A DNA stretch of 64,000 nucleotides from Gemmatimonadota bacterium (GTDB taxonomy: Bacteria > Gemmatimonadota > Gemmatimonadetes > Longimicrobiales > Gaopeijiaceae), in NCBI GenBank assembly GCA_041390125.1, contig JAWKQN010000004.1, forward strand, positions 248,001-312,000, read 5' to 3'. A program made the position numbers and the translations under genes. The notes under the pieces are model-generated. The model was not told the DNA's origin and searched no databases. It saw nothing but the letters and a program-made list of their open reading frames with translations. The stretch's first letter is position 1, and each line of letters starts with the position of its first letter. Positions 27,325 through 34,118 of the stretch are shown one piece after another.

Positions 27325-27642
27325 TCAGGAGCCGACGAGCTTGTTGTAGACCGTCCCGACCAGGCGTCCAAGCCCGTAGCCGAGCACGAACAGGTAGATG
27401 AAGCCGATGAAGGCTCCGGCCCAGGACACCGAATAGCCTGGCAGGAAGATGCCCAGGAGGTTCAGGTGCTGGCCCATGTTGGCGCCGCCCTTCAGGACCA
27501 GGAACAGGGTCGCGAAGAAGAGGCCGAAGCCGAGCATCAGCCCGAAGGCCCAGCCCCAGGCTCGCGCGTTCAGCTTCCGCAGCGCGACCTCGAGCGCTTG
27601 GGAGTCCGGTTGCGTAGTCACGTGCAGGGTTCTCTCCGCCAT
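27325..27642 (-). CDS. Small two-helix membrane protein (tandem paralogue B)
   Basis: A 105-residue protein with two membrane helices (~29-52 and ~73-97). The loop between them carries GIFLPGYSVSWAGAFIG. The neighbour at 27645-28007 has the same plan with YFYGYTVTWPGAVVG, so the two are tandem paralogues. The start is 2 bases after the neighbour's stop. I recognise no described family. The position beside a glycosyltransferase suggests a part in envelope glycan assembly, but there is no direct evidence. Confidence 0.75.
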   Translation of the reverse strand: MAERTLHVTTQPDSQALEVALRKLNARAWGWAFGLMLGFGLFFATLFLVLKGGANMGQHLNLLGIFLPGYSVSWAGAFIGFIYLFVLGYGLGRLVGTVYNKLVGS

Positions 27643-27644
27643 GA

Positions 27645-28007
27645 TCAGATGTGGTCGAGGAAGTCGCGGGTGGCGGTCATCTCGGCGCGCGTGCGAGCGG
27701 CGAAGATCGAGACCGCCAGCACGAGATTGCGGACGAAGGCCGTGAACCAGCCCACCACGAAGCCGACCAGGAAGCCCCAGGCAGCGCCCACCACGGCTCC
27801 GGGCCAGGTGACGGTGTAGCCGTAGAAGTACTGGTTCAGCAGCCACAGGTCGAAGCCCGGGCTCGGCTGTCGGACGAGATAGAGCGCGGTGACGAGGAAC
27901 AGGACCAGCGCGCACGCCAGCCCGATCGCCGTGCCGAGGGCGCGCTTGTGCAACGGCGCGAACGCGAGCGCGAGCGACGGTGGGATGCGATCGAGTTCCT
28001 GGGTCAC
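27645..28007 (-). CDS. Small two-helix membrane protein (tandem paralogue A)
   Basis: About 120 residues from the GTG at 28007, which has GAGG upstream; an ATG at 28058 would add 17 residues. Two membrane helices (~26-48 and ~70-95) flank a loop with YFYGYTVTWPGAVVG. This loop and the helix that follows match the protein downstream, so these are duplicated genes. The C-terminus is soluble and charged (ARTRAEMTATRDFL). The family is unknown to me. Confidence 0.7.
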   Translation of the reverse strand: MTQELDRIPPSLALAFAPLHKRALGTAIGLACALVLFLVTALYLVRQPSPGFDLWLLNQYFYGYTVTWPGAVVGAAWGFLVGFVVGWFTAFVRNLVLAVSIFAARTRAEMTATRDFLDHI

Positions 28008-28079
28008 GGGAGCCTCGGTCTGGGGGACTCGGAGATCACGGCTCAATATCGGCGGCATGAGGACCCTGGGCAACGCGGT

Positions 28080-28985
28080 TCAGCGGATCCGGGAGAGCGC
28101 GTCGCCGGGTCCGAACCAGGAGCCCACGACGTCGCCCCACGCCCAGCCGCACACGAACAGCGCCAGCAGAGGGAGCGAGCGCAGCAACAGCGCACGATCC
28201 ACGTTCTTGTCGAGGCAGCGCCGGACGATCCGGTACAACAACACCGGAGGCAGGGCCATGGACGCCGCGCCCAGCGCCAGGCGCCGCGGCAGCGGCGCGC
28301 CCTGTGCCCGCGCCCCCGAATAGGAGCGCGAGTAGAGGTAGCGTTGGGACAGGTACAGCCCGACCGAGTAGTGCATCTTGTGGCCGACCACGATGTCGGG
28401 CCGGCACACGAGCGCCACGCCATCCGCGCGGATGGCGTCGTGCAGGTGGTTCTCCCAGAGGCCCGCGTGCGTGACGTCGCGGTGCTGCTCCAGGAGCGCC
28501 CGGTCGTAGATGGTGTTGTTGCCGGTCACACCGTCGACCGGGCCCCCGGGGATGGGTGGCAGCAGGTGGCTGTACTCGCAGAGGAAGGCGGCTTCGTCCA
28601 CCCAGCTGTCCGTGGCGACGTTCGCGACGGCCCCGCCCACCACGCGCGATCCCCGCGCCCGCTCCTCCAGGAGCCGGCGCGCCCAGTCCACCGGTACGAT
28701 CACGTGATCCTCGATCACCGCCACGTCGGGCGCGCGGGCGGCGTCGAAGGCCAGCGCGCGCAGATCGGGGATCGTGGTGCCCGGAGCGGCCGACAGGACC
28801 ACGGCCTCGGGGAAACGGGCCCGGATGCGCTCGGCCATACCCCCACCGTGCCGCTCGGCCACGAGGACCTCGAGCGGGACGTCCTGGGCCGCGAGGGCGT
28901 CGAGGCAGCCCTCGAGGTCGCTCCAGCCGTTCACGAAGGGGACCACGACGGAAAGTCGTGGGGATGCGTCGGATTTCGGATCCAT
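28080..28985 (-). CDS. Family 2-like glycosyltransferase (paralogue of the one at 20830)
   Basis: A 301-residue protein beginning LSVVVPFVNGWSDLEGCLDAL. It shares its plan with 20830-21744: an ED-containing segment (VIEDHVIVPVDWARRL), a VVGGAV turn, a CEY motif and a conserved region ending in GVTGNNTIYDRALLE, then HDAIRADG. One or two C-terminal helices are present. It is the first gene of a minus-strand set with the two small membrane proteins. A weak sigma54 element lies just upstream. Confidence 0.82.
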   Translation of the reverse strand: MDPKSDASPRLSVVVPFVNGWSDLEGCLDALAAQDVPLEVLVAERHGGGMAERIRARFPEAVVLSAAPGTTIPDLRALAFDAARAPDVAVIEDHVIVPVDWARRLLEERARGSRVVGGAVANVATDSWVDEAAFLCEYSHLLPPIPGGPVDGVTGNNTIYDRALLEQHRDVTHAGLWENHLHDAIRADGVALVCRPDIVVGHKMHYSVGLYLSQRYLYSRSYSGARAQGAPLPRRLALGAASMALPPVLLYRIVRRCLDKNVDRALLLRSLPLLALFVCGWAWGDVVGSWFGPGDALSRIR

Positions 28986-29001
28986 CGGATGCGGGATGCG
29001 G

Positions 29002-29045
29002 GGGCCTGCTCCTTGCGGCGAACCCTCGTCGCAAGTCTCGTACCC
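29002..29045. promoter_or_regulatory. Weak divergent sigma54 promoter candidates
   Basis: In the 132-bp gap between divergent glycosyltransferase genes are two poor matches. Minus strand, 29045-29031: GGGTAC-GAGAC-TTGC. Plus strand, 29002-29016: GGGCCT-GCTCC-TTGC. Both keep the GG and GC pairs at the right distance, but each misses two or three bases of the -24 block. Confidence 0.2.
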
Positions 29046-29117
29046 CCCATTCCGGCGGGTCCCCGGACCGACCCCGGGCCCCCCGCCGGCGCCCGCCGCC
29101 CCCAGGAAGGAGCGTGG

Positions 29118-30665
29118 ATGTCGCAGCACCCGGATCCGGAGCAGGCGCGCCGCGCGGCCCGACGCCTCGCCCTGGTGACCCTTGCCCTGCTGCTGGGCTT
29201 CGGGACCTGGCACGCCCTGCGCGGCCCCGCGTCCACGGCCGACGACTACGCCCAGTACCTCCTCCACGCCGAAGCGCTGGTGGACGGGAGGCCCTACACG
29301 GACACCGGCTACATCTTCTCGCCGCTCCAGTGGGGGGTGGGGCCTCCGGTGCAGTCCCCCGGCTATCCGCTGACCGTGGCGCCCTTCTTCGCCCTGTTCG
29401 GCCGCGCTGACTGGATCCCCCGCCTTCTCTCGCTCGTGGGGGGGCTGGCCTTCGTGGGCCTGGCCGGGGCCTACTTCGCGCGCCTGGAGCCCGTGGGGGG
29501 AGCGCTCGTGGCGCTGATCACCGCGGCTGCCCTCATCCAGTTGGAGGCGATGGCCACGCCGGGCCCCGATCTGGTCTTCTGCGCGCTGCTCTGGGCCGTG
29601 GCGTTCGGAGCGGACACCGAAGCGGCGTGGAGCTGGCCGCGCACGGTGGCGCTGACCGCGCTGGCGGTGGCCGCGGTGCTCTACCGCATCGCTGCGCTTC
29701 CGCTCGTGCCCGCCTTCTTCGCGTTCGGATTGTTGAACTGGCGGCGGCACGGCATCAAGCCGTTCCTCGCCGGAGCGGCCTCCGCGGTCTCGTTCGGGTG
29801 GGTCTTCGCGGTCTTCGGCGCGAGCCGCATCCCGCCGCCGCCCCAGTACGTCCTGGACGCGGTGCGCGCGGCGCGCGCCCGGCCGGCGCGGCCCATGGAG
29901 ACCGGACCGGCGCTGGGGGGCCTGCGCAACAACCTGGCGGTCTACTCCCGCGGCGCGTTCGAGCTACAGCTCTATCCGTTCCCGTGGAAGCTCGCCAATC
30001 AGGCGTACCATGTGCTGGCGTCGGTGCCGATGGCGCTGGGGACGCTGCTGTGGGGCGCGCGTCGCTGGCGGAGCTTCGGCGTGCTGCTGGTCTTCGCCTA
30101 TATCGCGATGCTCCTGCTGCTGTCGCTCCGCGCCAGTCGCTACCTGTGGCCGCTCGCGCCGGTCATCGCCTACGGGATGGTCGAGGGCGTGCGTTGGGCT
30201 CTGCTGCGCGCGCGTCTGTCGCCGGCTCGGGCGCGCCGGACGCTGGTCGGCGTCGCGTCGGTCCTCGTGGCCCTGACGCTGACGCGCGTCGTGGCCGGTC
30301 CCGGCCCCCGGCCGATCGCGCAGGATGCGGACGTGCAGGCGATGTTCGCGGCCGTGCGCGCCGAAGCGGAGCGAGCGCCCGTGCGCGTGGCGTTCTACAA
30401 GTCGCGCACGCTCATCTGGGAGACCGGCGTGCCGGCTGCGCCGCTGGCGGGCGCCCCGACGGACGAGGCCGTCTACGCGGAGGTGGCCAGCCTCGGCTTG
30501 ACCCACGCCGTGGTCGGGAGCCTCGACGGGGAGGTGGATGCCTCGGTGGAGCAGTGGCGCCGCCTGGTGGTCGACGCGCCGGAGCGCTTCGAGCTGGTCC
30601 GGCGCAGTGGACCGTTCGCGCTCTACCGCATCCGACCGGAGCGCGACCTGCCCGGACCCGCCTGA
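29118..30665 (+). CDS. Polytopic glycosyltransferase of the ArnT/PMT (GT-C) superfamily
   Basis: A 515-residue protein with about ten membrane helices and a strong Shine-Dalgarno (GGAAGGAG). After the first helix is the acidic pair and loop ASTADDYAQYLLHAEALVDG, then FSPLQWGVGPPVQSPGYPL, typical of GT-C enzymes that use polyprenyl-phosphate sugars. The last ~120 residues form a soluble periplasmic domain. It stands alone on the plus strand between a minus-strand transferase and wecB. Confidence 0.83.
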   Translation: MSQHPDPEQARRAARRLALVTLALLLGFGTWHALRGPASTADDYAQYLLHAEALVDGRPYTDTGYIFSPLQWGVGPPVQSPGYPLTVAPFFALFGRADWIPRLLSLVGGLAFVGLAGAYFARLEPVGGALVALITAAALIQLEAMATPGPDLVFCALLWAVAFGADTEAAWSWPRTVALTALAVAAVLYRIAALPLVPAFFAFGLLNWRRHGIKPFLAGAASAVSFGWVFAVFGASRIPPPPQYVLDAVRAARARPARPMETGPALGGLRNNLAVYSRGAFELQLYPFPWKLANQAYHVLASVPMALGTLLWGARRWRSFGVLLVFAYIAMLLLLSLRASRYLWPLAPVIAYGMVEGVRWALLRARLSPARARRTLVGVASVLVALTLTRVVAGPGPRPIAQDADVQAMFAAVRAEAERAPVRVAFYKSRTLIWETGVPAAPLAGAPTDEAVYAEVASLGLTHAVVGSLDGEVDASVEQWRRLVVDAPERFELVRRSGPFALYRIRPERDLPGPA

Positions 30666-30698
30666 CCCGCTGACGGACGCGGGGCACGGCGCGACCGA

Positions 30699-31814
30699 TC
30701 AGCGGCCGGCCGGTGCCCCTGCGCGGGCCTCGAAGAAGGTGCGCACGCGAGCCACGATGCGCTCGGCCGCGTGGCCGTCCCAGAGCTCCGGCGCGCGGGT
30801 CGCTCCCTTCGCACGCTGGCCCAGGTCGGCCACCGCCTCGAGGATCCCGTCACGGGTCGGCTCGATGAGCCGGTTGGTGCCATGGGTGACGGTGATCGGT
30901 CGTTCGGTATTGGGCCGCGCCGTCAGGCACGGCACGCCGAGCACGGTCGTCTCCTCCTGGATGCCGCCGGAATCGGTCAGCACGAAGCCCGCCTGCGCGA
31001 CCAGTCCCAGGAACTCGAGATAGCCGAGCGGGCTCAACAGGCGTACGCCGCCGAGCGCGTCCGCCAGGCCGAAGCGCTCCAGGTTCGAGCGCGTCCGGGG
31101 ATGGATGGGGAAGAGGACGGGCCGCGTGCGGGCCACCTCCGCCAGCGCCTCGACGATCGGAGCCAGGGTCTCCTCCCGGTCCACGTTCGACGGCCGGTGC
31201 ATCGTGACCACGCCGTAGGTGCCCGGCGCGACGTCGAGCTGTTGCGTGATGCCCGTGGCCAGGGCGCGGTCGCGGTGCGTCAGCAACGTGTCGATCATCA
31301 CGTTCCCGACGAAATGCACGCGGTCGGCGGGAACGCCTTCGGCGGCGAGGTTGCGATTGCCGCTTTCTTCCGTGGTGAACAGCAGGTCGGAGAGCCGGTC
31401 CGTCACGACCCGGTTGATCTCTTCCGGCATGCCCCAATCGAAGGAGCGGAGACCCGCTTCGACGTGAGCGACGGCAATCCCCAACTTGGCCGCCACGAGC
31501 GCGCAGGCCACGGTGGAGTTCACGTCGCCCACGACCAGCACGAGGTCCGGACGCGTCTCGGACACGACCTTCTCGAACTCGATCATCACACGCGCGGTCT
31601 GGACCGCATGGGACCCCGAGCCCACACCCAGATCGACGTCCGGCCGCGGGATCCCCAGCTCCTCGAAGAAGACCTTGGACATGGCCTCGTCGTAGTGCTG
31701 GCCGGTGTGCACCAGCGTCTGCCGGAAGTCGGGATCCCGACCGAAAGCGTCGACGATCGGCGCGATCTTCATGAAGTTGGGCCGAGCGCCGGCCACGTGC
31801 AGGATGTGCGGCAT
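30699..31814 (-). CDS. wecB: UDP-N-acetylglucosamine 2-epimerase (non-hydrolysing)
   Basis: A 371-residue enzyme that converts UDP-GlcNAc to UDP-ManNAc for surface polysaccharides. The signature segments are ARPNFMKIAPI, TGQHYDEAMS, VVGDVNSTVACA, VAHVEAGLRSFD, MPEEINR, TMHRPSNVD, HPRTRSNLE and TDSGGIQEE. The family's usual GDTxS reads GDVNS here. It starts 17 bp after the Wza-like gene stop and is probably co-transcribed with it. This suggests a ManNAc-derived sugar in the polysaccharide. Confidence 0.96.
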   Translation of the reverse strand: MPHILHVAGARPNFMKIAPIVDAFGRDPDFRQTLVHTGQHYDEAMSKVFFEELGIPRPDVDLGVGSGSHAVQTARVMIEFEKVVSETRPDLVLVVGDVNSTVACALVAAKLGIAVAHVEAGLRSFDWGMPEEINRVVTDRLSDLLFTTEESGNRNLAAEGVPADRVHFVGNVMIDTLLTHRDRALATGITQQLDVAPGTYGVVTMHRPSNVDREETLAPIVEALAEVARTRPVLFPIHPRTRSNLERFGLADALGGVRLLSPLGYLEFLGLVAQAGFVLTDSGGIQEETTVLGVPCLTARPNTERPITVTHGTNRLIEPTRDGILEAVADLGQRAKGATRAPELWDGHAAERIVARVRTFFEARAGAPAGR

Positions 31815-31831
31815 GGATCCGTGCGTGGACG

Positions 31832-32632
31832 TCAGAAGAAGATGCGCACGCCGAAGATCAGGAAGCTGCCCAGCACGATTGCGCCGCGCGCCACCCGCCC
31901 CCACACGGCGGAGCTGACCTTGGCAGGCACGACGAACTGGTCTCCTGCCCTCAGGTTCATCTGGTCGAGCGTCATGCCCTGCGCGAGCGCGTCCTGCAGG
32001 GCGTCGCCTTCCCAGATGTCGACCTCGCGGTCCACCTCCCTGCGGGTGATCCGCACCCCGTCCAGGTTGGACGTCTGCTGGATGCCGGCGCGCATGAGCG
32101 CCTCTCCCACCAGCAGCGTGGACGGCACGTTGTAGAAGCCGGGGCTGCCGACCTGTCCCGTCATCATCAGGCGGATGGTCGACTCGGCGTGGACGATCGG
32201 TTGCTGGATGAAGCGCGCGAGCTCGGTGGTGAGATGCTCCTCGAGCTCTGCGCGCAGCACGCCCTTCAACGGGATGACGCCGAGGATGGGCAGCGTGATC
32301 TGCGGGCCGGATTCGACGACGAAGGTGTCGGCGGTGGGCCACTCGCCCTCGATGAGCAGGACGATGCGGTCGCCGATGCGGAAGTCGCCCTCGTCGAGCC
32401 GCTGGAGGATCATCTCGATGTCCTTGCGTGCCCGCTCGCGCATGGAGCCCGAGTAGGCGGAGGAGCCCACCACCTGGCGGTTGCGCTCGAGCAGCGTCTC
32501 GAGGTCGCTCCGCGAGAGCTGCAGGCCGCCCATCTGCGCCGCGAGGGCCGGACTCTGGGCGGACGCCGCCGTGGGCGCGAGCCAGGTGCCGACGAGGAGC
32601 GCCAGAAGGGCGAAGGCCCCGTGCTTGGTCAT
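31832..32632 (-). CDS. Polysaccharide export protein (Wza-like, short)
   Basis: A 266-residue exporter component. The N-terminus is a cleavable signal (MTKHGAFALLALLVGTWLA, then ASAQS) with no lipobox cysteine, unlike classical Wza. A poly-export domain follows (~85-160, DFRIGDRIVLLIEG..., TLPILGVIPLKGVLRAELE), then an SLBB-type domain (TGQVGSPGFYNVPSTLLVGEALMRAGG-like). A C-terminal hydrophobic stretch (VARGAIVLGSFLIFGVRIFF) could anchor it. GGAGG lies 12 bases before the ATG. It should work with the Wzc-like kinase at 34119. Confidence 0.92.
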   Translation of the reverse strand: MTKHGAFALLALLVGTWLAPTAASAQSPALAAQMGGLQLSRSDLETLLERNRQVVGSSAYSGSMRERARKDIEMILQRLDEGDFRIGDRIVLLIEGEWPTADTFVVESGPQITLPILGVIPLKGVLRAELEEHLTTELARFIQQPIVHAESTIRLMMTGQVGSPGFYNVPSTLLVGEALMRAGIQQTSNLDGVRITRREVDREVDIWEGDALQDALAQGMTLDQMNLRAGDQFVVPAKVSSAVWGRVARGAIVLGSFLIFGVRIFF

Positions 32633-33103
32633 GTTCGCTGCAATCCTCCGTGCAGATGGACCCGTGGCCGGTTGGAGCGACCCGTCTCCTGTAGTCCGAC
32701 GTCCGGTCGGACGTTCCGATCCGACGTACGGCCTCTCCCCCCGCGGTAGCGGGGAACGCGGGTGCCACAGGTCAAGTTCGAGGCCGGAGCCCGGCCGGGG
32801 GTCCGGCCTCGACGAAACCCACGCCGACGCAACAGGATCCGTGCCACGGGAGGCCCGTCGGTGGCGGGGAACGCCCCCGGTGTGGTGGCGTCGCCGCAAC
32901 AGAGTCTCGCTCCGCCGCCACGCCGGGGGCAACGCCCGGGGGCCGGCCGTGCGGCGCGCCGGGCACCTCTTCCGCGCCGCCCGGCGGGATTCCGGGGTCC
33001 GGCCCGTGGGGTCTGGCGGAGGGGCGGGCGCGCATGGAAGATGCAGGCGCACCGGATACCTGCCGTGGGTGAGCGGTGGGGTCCCACCCCCGTACAGACT
33101 CGC
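32633..33103. promoter_or_regulatory. 471-bp divergent intergenic region between the exporter and the REC-GGDEF gene
   Basis: No gene is convincing here. A palindrome (32694-32712) sits about 62-80 bp upstream of the exporter start. I found no sigma54 element with correct spacing and no good sigma70 pair. The rest is G/C-rich with short CCGGxGGC-type repeats. Confidence 0.4.
32694..32712. promoter_or_regulatory. Perfect palindrome upstream of the exporter gene, possible operator
   Basis: GTCCGAC-GTCCG-GTCGGAC is a perfect 7-bp inverted repeat with a 5-base centre. A further CCGACGT copy follows at 32721-32727. The size suits a dimeric regulator, but which protein binds is unknown. Confidence 0.35.
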
Positions 33104-34030
33104 ATGGCCGAGAACGAGACGTTCGACCGGACGCCTTTGGCGCTGGTCGTGGAGGGAAACGAGTCCCTGTCGTCGACGCTGGTCGACCTGCTCGGCAATC
33201 ACGGCTTCGCCGTGCTCCGGGCGGGCGGGGCCCGGCAGGCCCTGGAGCTGCTCGGCAAGGTGCGTCCCGATCTGCTGCTGATCGGACTCGTGCTCCCCGA
33301 CGGCATCGGACCGGACGTCGTGCGGGCGCTCGAGCGCATCCCCACGGTCCGTTCCAGCACGCCCATCGCGATGGTCTCCGACCGTCCGCTCGACCCCGCC
33401 TCGCGGGTCGAGAGCTTCGAGGTCGGCGCCTGGGCGGTCCTGGAGCCCCCGTTCGAGCAGGGCCAGCTCGTGCCCCAGCTGCGCGCCTTCGTCGCGGCCA
33501 AGCTGGATGCCGACGCAGCGCGCGAAGAGGGCCTGCTGGATCCGACCACCGGCTTCTACAACATCCGCGGTGTGCTGCGCCGGGTGGGGGAGGTCACCGC
33601 GGACGCCGCCCGCTACCGGCGTCCGGTCGCGTGCGTGGTCGTGGGTCCGGATCGCGACACCGAGAGCGCCACCTGGGACCGCCAGACCGCGGAGCGCGTG
33701 AGCGAGCAGATCGCGGTGGGGATCACGGCCACCACGCGGCTCTCGGATACGCTGGGCCGGTTGGGCGAGACCGACTTCGTGGTGGTGGCGGCGGGCACCG
33801 ACGAGGTCGGGGCCAATCGGCTCGCCCAACGCCTGCTCGACCGGCTGGACACGAGCACCGAGGACGTCTTCCAGCGGCCGCTGCGGCTGCGGGCGGGCGT
33901 CTACGCCGTCTCCGGCTCGGACGAGGATGCGGTCATCCCGGTGGACCTGCTCACGCGCGCCACGTTGGCCCTCCGCCGCGGGCAGGACCAGGGCGAGGCC
34001 GGCCGGATCTTCGGATACGACCGCATGTGA
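33104..34030 (+). CDS. Degenerate receiver - degenerate GGDEF protein
   Basis: A 308-residue protein. The first ~125 residues have a receiver fold (PLALVVEGNESLSSTLVDLL, DLLLIGLVLPDGIGPDVV), but the acidic pair is replaced by EGN, the phosphoacceptor Asp by Gly61, and the usual Lys-Pro by EPP. The rest resembles a GGDEF domain: DPTTGFYNIRGVLRRV in place of DxLTGLxNRR, and GETDF (221-225) in place of GGDEF. Neither phosphorylation nor cyclase activity is expected. It more likely binds another protein or a nucleotide. It is divergent from the exporter gene. Confidence 0.85.
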   Translation: MAENETFDRTPLALVVEGNESLSSTLVDLLGNHGFAVLRAGGARQALELLGKVRPDLLLIGLVLPDGIGPDVVRALERIPTVRSSTPIAMVSDRPLDPASRVESFEVGAWAVLEPPFEQGQLVPQLRAFVAAKLDADAAREEGLLDPTTGFYNIRGVLRRVGEVTADAARYRRPVACVVVGPDRDTESATWDRQTAERVSEQIAVGITATTRLSDTLGRLGETDFVVVAAGTDEVGANRLAQRLLDRLDTSTEDVFQRPLRLRAGVYAVSGSDEDAVIPVDLLTRATLALRRGQDQGEAGRIFGYDRM

Positions 34031-34052
34031 CTGCCGTTGGCCCGAAACGCCG

Positions 34053-34081
34053 CGGGCCCGGGAGCAGCGCTCCCGGGCCCG
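34053..34081. terminator. Strong hairpin between convergent genes
   Basis: A perfect 13-bp inverted repeat (CGGGCCCGGGAGC at 34053-34065 pairs with 34069-34081) has a 3-base loop and lies between the convergent REC-GGDEF and tyrosine kinase genes. The plus-strand tail (TCGTCGTTTG) is only slightly T-rich. Confidence 0.75.
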
Positions 34082-34118
34082 TCGTCGTTTGTGCGGATCG
34101 GGGCCGCGCCCCGAGGCG

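Noticed and set aside
32640..32665. Possible sigma54 element (CTGCAC...TTGC, minus strand) before the exporter gene
   Set aside because: The spacer is six bases instead of five, so GG and GC are out of register, and the block overlaps the ribosome site.
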